In this document: one piece after another, positions 32,636 through 41,722 of the stretch | Layout of the letters: each line of letters opens with the position of its first letter | How positions within the stretch are numbered: position 1 is the first letter of the stretch | Origin: an uncultured Oscillospiraceae bacterium | Lineage (GTDB): Bacteria > Bacillota > Clostridia > Oscillospirales > Oscillospiraceae | Direction of reading: 5' to 3' | Length of the DNA: 47,596 nt | Assembly (NCBI GenBank): GCA_934597255.1 | Contig: CAKTQV010000016.1 | Span: 1-47,596, forward strand | Position numbers and translations under genes: made by a program | The notes under the pieces: model-generated | Seen by the model: only the letters and a program-made list of their open reading frames with translations | Database searches by the model: none | What the model was told of the DNA's origin: nothing

Positions 32636-34588
32636 TCAGATATCCAGCGCGGCGTGATAGCCCTGGTAGACGGTGTGGGTGATGGTGTCGGGCTTTACGC
32701 AGTTGCCGATGGAGAAGAACTGCGGCGCGGTACCGCGCAGCTCCTCGACGACCGAGGTGTTCGGCACGAGACCGAGGCCGCACAGGATGGAATCGCCCTC
32801 GATCTCCACCTTCTCGCCCGCGGGCGTCTCGCAGATGACCGTGTGTCCTTCCACGCTCTTGCAGGTGCAGTTGGTGTGGATGTTCACGTTATACTTCGCC
32901 ATCTCCGCCATGAGCAGTGGGCGGTAGCGCACGTTCGCGTCCGGGCAGAGCTCCGAGCGCATCTCCACGATGTGGACGTTCTTGCCGTCCCGCGCGAGGC
33001 ACACCGCCATCTCGCAGCCGACGAGGCCGCCGCCGATGACGATGCAGGTATCCCCGATCTTATCCTTGTTCAGGTGATAGTCCTCCGCAGGGAACATGAT
33101 GGGGCTCTCCCGCAGGCCGGGGATGGATGGCAGCAGCGGCTCACTGCCCGCCGCGACGATGACGGCGTCCGGAGCTTCCTTTTCGACGTAAGCCCGATCC
33201 ACGCGCGTGTTCAGGCGAATCTCGACGCCCTCTTTTTCGGCAAGATGCCGATACGTCTCGCCCAGCAGGTACATGTCGTACTTGAAGGGGATGGCCGCCT
33301 CTCCGATGAGCAGGCCGCCGGTCTTGTCTGCGGCTTCGCAGAGTGTGACCTTGTGGCCTCGCCGGGCCGCCGTGTAAGCGGCGTACAGCCCGCCGGGGCC
33401 GCCGCCGACCACCAGGACTTTCTTGGGGTTTGGGGACTTGGCAAGTTCGCCGAAGCTCTCGGTCTCCCGTCCGATGAGCGGGTTCACGGTGCAACGGCGG
33501 GTGAACGTGGCGGGCCGCTCTGCCATACAGGTGAAGCACCGCAGGCAGTGGACGATCTCGTCGTCCCGGTTCGCCATGACCTTGTTGGGCAGCTGGTTGT
33601 CCGCGAGAAGCTGGCGGGCCATCTCCACGATGTCTGCCTTGCCGGTGGCGATGATCTCCTCCATCATGGCCGGATCGCTCAGGCCGCCGATGGTGGCGAC
33701 GGTTTTTTTGACGTGCTTTTTGATCTCCGCGGCGAGGTAGACGTTCCGACCGTGATCCTCAAACCAGCTCGGATGCGTGATGCCGAAGGTACCCTGATAC
33801 GTGCCGGCGGAGACATGGATGATATCCACAAGATCCTCGACCGCCTGGGCGATGCGCACGCCCTCGTCCAGATGGTAGCCGCCTTCCACGAACTCGTCCC
33901 CACTCATGCGGAACTCGATGGGGAACCACGGGCCGACGGCCTGACGCACGGCAGTCAGTACCTCCCGGGCGAAGCGGACCCGGTTTTCAAACGACCCGCC
34001 GTACTCGTCGGTGCGGTGGTTGAAAAGCGGGGATAGGAACTGGTTGATGAGCCAGCCGTGCCCGGCGTGGACCATGAGCATCTCAAAGCCGGCGCGCTTG
34101 GCGTTCGCGGCGGTGAAGCCGTAGGCCGCCACGATCTCGTCAATCATGTCCTTGTCGAGCTCCTTGACCTCCACGCCGTCCGGGCGGATGTGAGCGGAGG
34201 GGCCCCACTGGGCGAGACTCGCCTTCTTGTCCTTGTCGGCAAGATAGGTCCCGGCATATTGGCCGGAGTGGGACAGCTCCAGGGAAGGGATGGCGCCATG
34301 ACGCTTGATGGCATCGGCGGTATAGGCAAAGCTCGGCAGGCTCTCGGGGACCGTCAGGTCGAGCCGGAAGGCGTGGCTACCGTCCGAGGGATGCACCATG
34401 CACTCCGAGACCGTGACCGCCGCCGCGCCGCCGTAGGCCCGGAGTTCATAGAACTTCAGCGACCGGGGACCGATGCAGCCGTCCTTCGTTATGTCCGTAC
34501 CGCCCATGGGAGCGGAGAACATGCGGTTGCGGAAAACCGTCTTGCCGATGGTAATGGGCGAGCAGAGATGGGGATATTTCTGTTTCAT
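32636..34588 (-). CDS. FMN/FAD/4Fe-4S ene-reductase 1 (old yellow enzyme / 2,4-dienoyl-CoA reductase type)
   Basis: 650 residues from the ATG at 34588; a GTG at 34609 overlapping the upstream stop is an alternative. Residues 1-340 form an OYE TIM barrel with FMN, and HAGHGWLINQF near 174 is the substrate-binding His pair region. Four Cys (348, 351, 354, 366) bind a 4Fe-4S cluster. An FAD/NAD domain follows with GGGPGG near 395 and a second GGGLVGCEMA. Relatives include FadH, BaiCD/BaiH and daidzein reductase, all of which reduce an activated C=C. It is the last gene of the dehydratase-reductase operon. The substrate is unknown. Confidence 0.9.
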   Translation of the reverse strand: MKQKYPHLCSPITIGKTVFRNRMFSAPMGGTDITKDGCIGPRSLKFYELRAYGGAAAVTVSECMVHPSDGSHAFRLDLTVPESLPSFAYTADAIKRHGAIPSLELSHSGQYAGTYLADKDKKASLAQWGPSAHIRPDGVEVKELDKDMIDEIVAAYGFTAANAKRAGFEMLMVHAGHGWLINQFLSPLFNHRTDEYGGSFENRVRFAREVLTAVRQAVGPWFPIEFRMSGDEFVEGGYHLDEGVRIAQAVEDLVDIIHVSAGTYQGTFGITHPSWFEDHGRNVYLAAEIKKHVKKTVATIGGLSDPAMMEEIIATGKADIVEMARQLLADNQLPNKVMANRDDEIVHCLRCFTCMAERPATFTRRCTVNPLIGRETESFGELAKSPNPKKVLVVGGGPGGLYAAYTAARRGHKVTLCEAADKTGGLLIGEAAIPFKYDMYLLGETYRHLAEKEGVEIRLNTRVDRAYVEKEAPDAVIVAAGSEPLLPSIPGLRESPIMFPAEDYHLNKDKIGDTCIVIGGGLVGCEMAVCLARDGKNVHIVEMRSELCPDANVRYRPLLMAEMAKYNVNIHTNCTCKSVEGHTVICETPAGEKVEIEGDSILCGLGLVPNTSVVEELRGTAPQFFSIGNCVKPDTITHTVYQGYHAALDI

Positions 34589-34605
34589 AGTCTTTTTCTC
34601 TCCTG

Positions 34606-36555
34606 TCACATATAGCCAAGTGCTGTTACGGCATCGTAAGCGTCCCGGGTGGCGTTCATGATTTTTGCCGCTTTGCGGGCATCGCCAATTACATAGAACT
34701 CTTTTACCAACGGTCGCAGTGCTTCAACTTCTACATTACGGGAACGCATACCGGAAGCCATGACCACCGTATCACAGGGGAACGAGATCTCCTTCCCGTC
34801 CTTGTCAGCCGCGTAGACGCAGTCCTTTTCGATCCGCGTGCAGCGCATGCCCATGGCGGGATGGATATTCTCACTACTATCGATCTCATGCATTAATCCG
34901 ACCTTGTGCATGTATCCACAGTTGATGGCCAACTCGTCGATCATTTCCAGGATCGTTACGTCATGACCTTTCTTCGCCAGATCGACGGCTTCCTCGCACC
35001 TGATGAAACCGCCGCCGATGATGACGACCTTCTTTCCAATTTTCGTTTCCGGGGTGATATACGCACCAAATACTACGTTCTCTCCGTCCGCGCCGGGAAC
35101 CGGCACCGCAAAGGGCTCGCTTTCTACCGCCGCGATGAGAACGTCGGGCTTCACCTCGTCCACAATCTCCTTTGTGACTTTGGTGTTGAGACGGATCTCC
35201 GCGCCACTACGCTTTACTTTCTCGATCTGGCTGTCCCGGTACCGGCGCATAGGCTCCTTAAACCAAGTGTCGTTATCCGCAAAGCGAAGTGCGCCCAAAC
35301 GATCCGATGCCTCGCACAGAACCACTTCATGACCTCGCTTTGTGGCCTCCAGCGCCGCCTGCATGCCGCCGGGACCGCCGCCTGCAATCAGAATCTTTTT
35401 CTTCACATATACGGGCAGAGGATGGAATACATCACATTCCCGGCCGATGACAGGATTTACCGTACAGCGCATGATCCTGTTCTGGATGAGTCCGCTTTCG
35501 CACTCATTGCAGCGGATGCAGGGAGTAACCTCTTCAGGCTTCCCGGCCATGACCTTACGTGGAAGGAAGGGATCGGCCACGAGCGCTCGGCCCATGGCGA
35601 TGGCATCCACTCCGGTCTCTGCCATGTAGCGTTCCATATCCTCCGGGATATTGAAAGCTCCGACCGTGACCACAGGGGTCCTGACGTGCTTCTTGATTTC
35701 CGCTGCAAGATAGCCATTGTGCATATCCATTTGGAAGGCACCGGGATGCATCAGCACCGCGGAGTAGGAATCCTGTTGGGTGCCGGCGGAGACGTGGATT
35801 AAATCGACCTTTCCGTCCAGCATCTTGGCGATTTCAATCCCCTCGTTCAGATCGTAGCCGCCCTCTAGATATTCCGTACCAGACATGCGGATCTCGATGG
35901 GCATTTGCCGGCCGATGGCGGCACGAACCCTCTCAATCACCAACAGCGGAAAACGCATCCGATTTTCCAGGCTCCCGCCCCACTTGTCCGTACGCTTATT
36001 TGTGGAAGGGCTCATGAATTGATGCACCAGCCAGCCGTGGCTGCCGTGGATCATGACCATGTCAAAGCCGTAAGTCTTGGCGTTCTTTGCTGCTTCAGCA
36101 TACTTATCCGCGACCCACAGAATCTGCTCCTCTGTCATTTCGTCCACGGTATCGCCCCAAACGTCCACATAGCTGGATGGGCCGAAAGCGTTTTTTCCGC
36201 CGATAAATTCAGGGGGCGCGAGGGCACCGCCGTGGTCGATTTCCACCGAGGCCATGGCTCCGCCGGAGTGGATGGCGTCTGCCACGGCACAAAGATAGGG
36301 CATTGCGCCGGGATCGTTGATGCCCACCTGCTGTGGATGCCCGCGTCCCGTGTCCAGATCAACGATCAGGTCGCCGACCGTGACAAGGGACGCTCCCCCC
36401 AGGGCGCGAAGCTTGTAATACTCAATATTCTCTTTAGAATAATGCTCCTCCGCACCCAGCTCCGCCTGGGAGGTGGGCGAGGCCATCATCCGATGCTTCA
36501 AGGTAATCCCGCCGATGGTCAGCGGCTTCAGCAAGTTGGGAAATCTCTCTTTCAT
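34606..36555 (-). CDS. FMN/FAD/4Fe-4S ene-reductase 2, with altered NAD(P) motif
   Basis: 649 residues, same architecture: OYE barrel with IHGSHGWLVHQF near 169, Cys 346, 349, 352 and 364 for the 4Fe-4S cluster, and FAD motif GGGPGG near 392. Oddly, the second dinucleotide motif reads GGGFIRCEEA, with Arg where the third Gly is normal. The strand usually written AxGS/A reads LIAAVESEP. NAD(P)H binding may therefore be weakened, and the protein may take electrons from a partner, perhaps the first reductase. It lies 9 bases after the dehydratase-like gene with GAGG upstream. Possibly the pair acts as two steps or as a heteromer, like BaiCD and BaiH on different stereoisomers. Confidence 0.88.
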   Translation of the reverse strand: MKERFPNLLKPLTIGGITLKHRMMASPTSQAELGAEEHYSKENIEYYKLRALGGASLVTVGDLIVDLDTGRGHPQQVGINDPGAMPYLCAVADAIHSGGAMASVEIDHGGALAPPEFIGGKNAFGPSSYVDVWGDTVDEMTEEQILWVADKYAEAAKNAKTYGFDMVMIHGSHGWLVHQFMSPSTNKRTDKWGGSLENRMRFPLLVIERVRAAIGRQMPIEIRMSGTEYLEGGYDLNEGIEIAKMLDGKVDLIHVSAGTQQDSYSAVLMHPGAFQMDMHNGYLAAEIKKHVRTPVVTVGAFNIPEDMERYMAETGVDAIAMGRALVADPFLPRKVMAGKPEEVTPCIRCNECESGLIQNRIMRCTVNPVIGRECDVFHPLPVYVKKKILIAGGGPGGMQAALEATKRGHEVVLCEASDRLGALRFADNDTWFKEPMRRYRDSQIEKVKRSGAEIRLNTKVTKEIVDEVKPDVLIAAVESEPFAVPVPGADGENVVFGAYITPETKIGKKVVIIGGGFIRCEEAVDLAKKGHDVTILEMIDELAINCGYMHKVGLMHEIDSSENIHPAMGMRCTRIEKDCVYAADKDGKEISFPCDTVVMASGMRSRNVEVEALRPLVKEFYVIGDARKAAKIMNATRDAYDAVTALGYM

Positions 36556-36564
36556 GGTTGTTCC

Positions 36565-37917
36565 TCACGAAAAGCGCCCGCTCTGCAGGTCCTCGATGAA
36601 CCGGGCGGTCTCATCGTACTGCTTCTGCTTGGGAGCCATGGGATCCAGAAGCAGCATGGGGATCCCGTTGCGATCAAAGTATGCCTTATAGGTCTCACGC
36701 ATGGTGCCAAGTTCCGCCCAGTTGACACACATTGTCCATGTTGCCTGGTTCTTGTGCATAATGGCGCCCTGGCAGCCAGCGAATTGCGCGTTGTGGAAGT
36801 CCCAGTGCGGTCCCTCGTAATTGCCTTGGAAAATCCGTCGAGAGGCGATGGTGCGCAGGGGGTCACCGTTGTTCGCACGGGGATAGGCGTCCGCACCGAG
36901 GTTCATATACCAGCTGGCAGCGAAGACCGCGCCGTGGGATTTCTCGAACATGCGGTAATACTCGACGTTTGAGTACCACGCGCCTTTGCACCAGTACAGA
37001 CGGGTCTTCTCCTCCGGGCAGAGGCACTGGCCTTTCTCCACACGCTCAAGAATCTCCTCGTAATAGGTCTTGAGGACCTCCGTCACGCCGGGTTCACCGT
37101 GATGCTGGAAGGGAGAATACACCTCTAGATGGTCAGCAATACCCACCGGAAGCGGAGAAGTACGGGAGAACAGGTCTCGGATCTTCCGCTGGTAGTGGCA
37201 GGTCTCGTTGATGCGTTTGATGATCTCCTCCAGCTTGCTCATGCGGAACACCTTGCCGGTGGTGATCTCCAGGAATCGGATCATACCCTTGAGCTGTTCC
37301 ACATAGTGATCCACCTCGTCCTTATCCAACAGGGATTCCCAGTCGTCCTCTGCCACCTTCCACCATTCGGGGTAGCGAGGATAAAAAGGCATTGTGTTGG
37401 TATGCTCGATGAGATACAGCGGCTTCTTGTACAGCCGGGCCAGATGGGTCGCGTAATTCGTATTCATCGTGCACTCATACTGGCGCAGGATCATACCGCC
37501 CAACTTGGGGAACCAATCAAGCTCGGGATACCCCTCCAGCATGCACTCACCGCACTTGCCAATGGTTTTCAGCGTCTCTCCGAAGCGCACCCGCTCCTCA
37601 GGCATTGGGCCTGCGTCAGGCAGAGAATCCGCGATCTGCTCGAAGTATTTCTCGATGGGACCAGCCAACTCTAGAAACGGAATATCCATCGCCTGCAGGA
37701 TCTCAAAGGGTACATAATTGTTGATGATCCAGGGGCCTTCTCCCCGGGCGGCGTGCTCCTTGATGCCGTCCATCCACTTTTTCATGAATGCCTGGCATGC
37801 ATCGTAAGTCCGGCCGATCACAAGATCGGGATTCTTGCCGTCACCTTCCTTCCAGGCCTCCATGAAGTTCTCTTCGTTCTTTATCGTTTCAATAATGATC
37901 GTCTTATCCCGATCCAT
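36565..37917 (-). CDS. 2-hydroxyacyl-CoA dehydratase-like subunit (larger)
   Basis: 450 residues, HGD-D/HgdB-FldB-BcrB superfamily (2-hydroxyacyl-CoA dehydratase and benzoyl-CoA reductase components). Cysteines in GKCGECMLEG, RQYECTMNTN and RLYWCKGAWYSN are candidates for the three ligands of its 4Fe-4S cluster. Family enzymes remove water from 2-hydroxyacyl-CoA by a ketyl radical, after one-electron injection from an ATP-driven activase. No activase or CoA-transferase gene is in the window, so these would have to be encoded elsewhere or the chemistry differs. Strong binding site AAGGAGG; 12 bases after its partner. Confidence 0.85.
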   Translation of the reverse strand: MDRDKTIIIETIKNEENFMEAWKEGDGKNPDLVIGRTYDACQAFMKKWMDGIKEHAARGEGPWIINNYVPFEILQAMDIPFLELAGPIEKYFEQIADSLPDAGPMPEERVRFGETLKTIGKCGECMLEGYPELDWFPKLGGMILRQYECTMNTNYATHLARLYKKPLYLIEHTNTMPFYPRYPEWWKVAEDDWESLLDKDEVDHYVEQLKGMIRFLEITTGKVFRMSKLEEIIKRINETCHYQRKIRDLFSRTSPLPVGIADHLEVYSPFQHHGEPGVTEVLKTYYEEILERVEKGQCLCPEEKTRLYWCKGAWYSNVEYYRMFEKSHGAVFAASWYMNLGADAYPRANNGDPLRTIASRRIFQGNYEGPHWDFHNAQFAGCQGAIMHKNQATWTMCVNWAELGTMRETYKAYFDRNGIPMLLLDPMAPKQKQYDETARFIEDLQSGRFS

Positions 37918-37929
37918 AATTATACCTCC

Positions 37930-39066
37930 TTACAGCTGCTCAATGAATGCAGAAAGAGTGGCTTTCATCGCATCCCGGTCCCGGATCTGATACTCTTCAT
38001 GGAGCAGCGGCAATATAGGAAGGCCGCTTGCCTCGAGGGTTTCCTTCTTATATGCGTAATCCCAATGCTGCGCCGCGTCGTTCTCATCGGCATAAAAGAG
38101 GATGCCTTTTGCCGTCGTACCGTTTAGCTTCTGCGTGCAGTATTCGCAGCGGGCAGTCAGCGGATATACCAGATACGGGCACGGATGGCGATAGTGATAC
38201 CGCTGTGCCAGAGCTTCCAGAGGATCACTGAAACGATCAAGGTCAACCCGTTCCTCTACGGAGCGCATGCCCCAACAGTTATCCTCGTCTACTACCACCG
38301 CACCGCACTCCTCAATCAGGGAGTATAGCTGGAGATTGTCCAGGGGACTTCCGTCCAGATACAGGGGCTTCGCCGGCTTCGCCGGGCGCTCCTCTGCTTC
38401 CCGAAGGAACATCCGGAGAAGCATGTTATGCTCGTCCTTGTCCATGAACCAGGAGCTGCCGATGATCGTAAGCATTTCCGTGCCGGTCACCTTCCCGGCC
38501 ACACGGAGCTTCTGGACCTCTTTCAACAGACTGCGGCTCTCGTTGCAGAGTTCAATGGCGTCCCGCAGCCGGCGGTCCGATACGGCATAGCCCGTCCACT
38601 CCTGAAGCTTTTCCCGAAAACGGCCCAGCTGCTTATAGTAATACTCCACGCCGGAATGGGACCAGCTCTGCGGCTCGTCGATCTTGTGAATGGGAGGCAG
38701 ATTCGTTTCCGGCCAAAGCTCTCGGATCATCTCCAGGTGGCCGTACTGCGTCACCTCCGTATGTCTCGTTTCCGGCAGCACCAGACCGTCCAAATAGTCG
38801 ATCTTCCTGGTGACCAGGTCGTTGAGCATCGTGGCCATAAAGCCCTCAGAGTAGGCCGTGGAGCCAACATAGCGCACCATAGTATCAACCGGCGCACCCG
38901 GTCTGCCGGTGATCCGTACCGGCAGAGCGCCGGCTGCCATGATCATCTCCTCGGGTACGGCGTTACACATATATCCGATGACCTTGCGTCCCCGGGCATG
39001 CCAGTTCTGAGCAGCCAGGTTGCGCTGCTCATAATTCTCTTTGAAAGTTTCCATCGGTTTTTGCAT
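37930..39066 (-). CDS. 2-hydroxyacyl-CoA dehydratase-like subunit (smaller)
   Basis: 378 residues, same superfamily, FldC/HgdB length. The N-terminal GYMCNAVPEEMIMAAGALPV and the later DEDNCWGMRS are family hallmarks. Where I expect the first two cluster cysteines the sequence has YVGSTAYSEGF and LPETRHTEV instead; the C-terminal RCEYCTQKL is kept. So this subunit may bind its cluster differently or not at all. It should form a heterodimer with the 450-residue subunit encoded 12 bases downstream. First gene of a four-gene operon (dehydratase pair, then two reductases). Confidence 0.85.
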   Translation of the reverse strand: MQKPMETFKENYEQRNLAAQNWHARGRKVIGYMCNAVPEEMIMAAGALPVRITGRPGAPVDTMVRYVGSTAYSEGFMATMLNDLVTRKIDYLDGLVLPETRHTEVTQYGHLEMIRELWPETNLPPIHKIDEPQSWSHSGVEYYYKQLGRFREKLQEWTGYAVSDRRLRDAIELCNESRSLLKEVQKLRVAGKVTGTEMLTIIGSSWFMDKDEHNMLLRMFLREAEERPAKPAKPLYLDGSPLDNLQLYSLIEECGAVVVDEDNCWGMRSVEERVDLDRFSDPLEALAQRYHYRHPCPYLVYPLTARCEYCTQKLNGTTAKGILFYADENDAAQHWDYAYKKETLEASGLPILPLLHEEYQIRDRDAMKATLSAFIEQL

Positions 39067-39097
39067 AATATACCCCTTTTCTCCTAATTCTTCTTAT

Positions 39098-39135
39098 AAA
39101 AAAGCCCACAGAGCGTCGAATGATGCTCTGCGGGC
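39098..39135 (-). terminator. Terminator between the SnoaL gene and the dehydratase operon
   Basis: An 11-base arm on each side (39104-39114, 39125-39135) with one G-T pair, followed on the minus strand by six T. It separates the TRAP-SnoaL transcript from the dehydratase-reductase genes, or allows partial read-through. Confidence 0.85.
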
Positions 39136-39150
39136 ATAGGATCTTCCGAC

Positions 39151-39816
39151 TTAGTAGCTGAACGTATCCTCCCAGGTCTTATAGGGCTCGGGGATGTACG
39201 GATAATAATTTACAGCCCGATCCTTCCGATACTGCCAGAAGTAGTGAGGCTCTTCATCGGCCTCGGTCCCCTCCGGGAAAGTCCGGACAGCGGCGGACTG
39301 GTTGTCGCCCATGAATTCCGTAAAGGGCGTTCCGTAGGGGTGGCTGGTAAGCCCGCTGACAGCGTAGTGCCACATTTTCCACTTGCCGTCCTTCTCGTCG
39401 TAGATAAAGTCGCAGGCGCGCACCGCCGTGCCTTCGCCGCATTTGAAGCCGCCGTCCGGCAGATCCTTGGCCGAGTACCCGGGGCAGACCCACAGGCCTT
39501 TGGCCGTCTTAAGATCGTCCGCCACCTCGATGATGGGCTGGCAGTTGGCGTTGAAGAACAGCACACCAGGGCGTGGATTCCCCTCGCTGTCCAGGCACAG
39601 GGAGCCATGGTAGCCGACGACCACACGCCGGAGGGACTCTTTGCCGATCCAGCGGCCGAAGGGAACCTCGAAAAACACATCCGGCCGATCCAGGGCGAAC
39701 AGGTTCTCATACACATATTCAAATTGGTCGTGGCTCATCATGAACTCATAGCGATTCATGACGTTTTCCACTTCCCGCGCTGCATAGGCCTTGGCGGCCA
39801 TCAGTTCAACATTCAT
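39151..39816 (-). CDS. SnoaL/NTF2-like protein
   Basis: 221 residues with AAGGAG seven bases before the ATG. The N-terminal AAREVENVMNRYEFMMSHDQ, the Trp/Gly strands (FEVPFGRWIGKESLRRVVVG) and the WKMWHYAVSGL near the end give the NTF2-like cone fold (SnoaL_4 type). Such proteins often act as dehydratases, isomerases or binding proteins for cyclic substrates; BaiE of bile-acid 7-dehydroxylation is one example. It lies 18 bases after the TRAP permease and ends at a terminator, so it is co-transcribed with uptake. A catalytic role on the imported compound is likely but unproven. Confidence 0.78.
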   Translation of the reverse strand: MNVELMAAKAYAAREVENVMNRYEFMMSHDQFEYVYENLFALDRPDVFFEVPFGRWIGKESLRRVVVGYHGSLCLDSEGNPRPGVLFFNANCQPIIEVADDLKTAKGLWVCPGYSAKDLPDGGFKCGEGTAVRACDFIYDEKDGKWKMWHYAVSGLTSHPYGTPFTEFMGDNQSAAVRTFPEGTEADEEPHYFWQYRKDRAVNYYPYIPEPYKTWEDTFSY

Positions 39817-39834
39817 TTTTTATCTCCTTCCAAT

Positions 39835-41130
39835 TCACATTGTGCTGGGCAGCCAGGTCGCGATCTGCGGGAAGGCGACCAACAGGATGATCAGCGTAAC
39901 AATACAGATCATGTAGGGTACGGCTGCCTTGAATATTTTGGGCGCTGGTATGCCGCTGATACCGGCCAGGGTAAACACGTTCAAGCCCAGCGGAGGTGAG
40001 ATCGCACCAAGCTCAATGAGGCTGACGACGACAACGCCGAACCAAACGGAATCGAAGCCCAGACCTTCCACGATGGGGAAGATGATGGGGATCGTGATAA
40101 GAATTGCCGCATTGATATCCGACAGCATCCCGAAAACCACATACGCCAGAATGATGACGAAAATGACCACATAGCGGTTTGCGTTCATTCCCATGATCAG
40201 GGAAGAGAGCGCCATTGGTAGACGGCTGAGAGTGATGAGACGCTGGAAAACAAACGCGCCGGTGAGGAGCGTTGCCACCATGCCGAGCATCTGCGCCTGG
40301 TTCTTGATGACTTCCACAAGTGCCTTAAACGTCATCCGGCGCGTGACAAGTGCCAGAATGATGCAAGTCATAGCGCTGACAGCGGAAGCCTCGGTGGGAG
40401 TGATGGTGCCGGTGTAGATGCCGACAAGGGACAAAGCGATTACTAAAACGATGGGCCAGATAAGCTTCAGAGATTTCACTTTATCCGCAAAGTTGAACTT
40501 TTTGCCGCTGGAAGGCGCAGTTTCCGGCCGCAGGGTCACTTTCACAAAGATGCCGATCAGTACCAGGATGTAAAGCACAAGAGCCGGAACCATTGCGCCC
40601 ATGTATAGCTTGCCGAGAGACACCGAGGTCAGCATGGAGTACAGGATAAACCCGGTGCTTGGCGGAACGATACTGGCTAGGCTGGCGCCTCCACATACCG
40701 AAGCGGCCGACATGCCGTCCTCATAGCCGTATTTTTTCATTTCCGGGATGGCAATCTTGCCCATCGTGATATTTGCTACGGTGGAGTAAGTAATGAAGCC
40801 GAGGATAGCGCTGGCCGTTGAGGTAGCCATCGAAAGGCCGCCCCGGGTGTTCCCCAGCCAGCGATAGGCGGAATCGAACATATCCTTTCCGAAGCCGGCG
40901 TCCGATATGATGATGCCGGCCAGCATAAAGCCGCCCACGGCCGCGAAGGTATAGCTAGCAATCGTGCGGAAGGGGATAAGCCGCACTACGGAAACCGCTC
41001 CGCTGAAGCCACTGAGCCACCAGAGGCCGAAGAAGCCTATAAACATCATGACGTAGCCGACACGCATACCGGAGTAGATCAGAATGAGAAGCGCCGCCAG
41101 TGCGATGAGACCGATTGCCTCAGGACTCAT
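39835..41130 (-). CDS. dctM: TRAP transporter large membrane subunit
   Basis: 431 residues with about twelve membrane segments. GVYTGTITPTEASAVSAM and PPLGLNVFTLAGISG are strongly conserved DctM motifs. It provides the ion-coupled translocation path for an organic acid delivered by the binding lipoprotein. It overlaps the small subunit gene by 11 bases. Confidence 0.93.
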   Translation of the reverse strand: MSPEAIGLIALAALLILIYSGMRVGYVMMFIGFFGLWWLSGFSGAVSVVRLIPFRTIASYTFAAVGGFMLAGIIISDAGFGKDMFDSAYRWLGNTRGGLSMATSTASAILGFITYSTVANITMGKIAIPEMKKYGYEDGMSAASVCGGASLASIVPPSTGFILYSMLTSVSLGKLYMGAMVPALVLYILVLIGIFVKVTLRPETAPSSGKKFNFADKVKSLKLIWPIVLVIALSLVGIYTGTITPTEASAVSAMTCIILALVTRRMTFKALVEVIKNQAQMLGMVATLLTGAFVFQRLITLSRLPMALSSLIMGMNANRYVVIFVIILAYVVFGMLSDINAAILITIPIIFPIVEGLGFDSVWFGVVVVSLIELGAISPPLGLNVFTLAGISGIPAPKIFKAAVPYMICIVTLIILLVAFPQIATWLPSTM

Positions 41131-41635
41131 GTTTCCTCACCCCTTCCTTGATCCGCTTGACAATTACCATGATCTGGGCGAGCAGCATGCCAAGATAGCC
41201 CAAAAACATGATGAACAAAAACGGCCACATAGGCCATTCAACGATGGACGTGACTTCCTCATCTGCCAAGGAAGTCGTAAACCGGGTCAGACTGGCGTAC
41301 ACGACGATGGGGATTACCGTCATCGGAAGAATATCCATAACGACATCTACGATAAAGCTGACCTTTGGCGGTAGCGAATTGACTAGAGAATCAATGCGAA
41401 TATGACCGTCAACATAGGTGGTCCTTGCCATTGCGGCAAAACCTGCCGCAGCGATCAGGCACTGCACGATCTCAATGCTGCCGTTAATGGGTTTATTGAA
41501 AACGGAACGACAGAAGATATCGACACAGATGAAAACCACGATAAAGGTGACCAGGACCGGCGTCAACACACCGATGCCTTTACAATACCCAGCGACGATC
41601 TTATCTACCTTTCCCCAGAACCCTTTCAGCGGCAT
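41120..41635 (-). CDS. dctQ: TRAP transporter small membrane subunit
   Basis: 171 residues, four membrane helices, DctQ family (VFNKPINGSIEIVQCLIAAA, RTTYVDGHIRID). It forms the membrane complex with DctM. AAGGAG lies seven bases before the ATG. Confidence 0.9.
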   Translation of the reverse strand: MPLKGFWGKVDKIVAGYCKGIGVLTPVLVTFIVVFICVDIFCRSVFNKPINGSIEIVQCLIAAAGFAAMARTTYVDGHIRIDSLVNSLPPKVSFIVDVVMDILPMTVIPIVVYASLTRFTTSLADEEVTSIVEWPMWPFLFIMFLGYLGMLLAQIMVIVKRIKEGVRKHES

Positions 41636-41668
41636 AAGATCACTCCTTCAAAGCGTTTTTCCTATAAA

Positions 41669-41696
41669 CAGGGCGGCGGTGTGTTCCACCGCCCTG
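41669..41696 (-). terminator. Attenuating hairpin after dctP
   Basis: A GC-rich stem of ten pairs with a three-base bulge lies between the binding-protein gene and dctQ, with a short T-rich tail. Such hairpins often let the binding protein be made in excess over the permease. Confidence 0.5.
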
Positions 41697-41722
41697 CATC
41701 CATCTTCGATTAAATCGGATTC

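Noticed and set aside
32636..39816. A bile-acid 7-dehydroxylation (bai) operon
   Set aside because: Two OYE-type genes and a SnoaL-like gene resemble baiCD/baiH/baiE, but there is no bile-acid-CoA ligase, hydroxysteroid dehydrogenase, CoA-transferase or BaiG-type transporter, and the dehydratase pair is foreign to bai.
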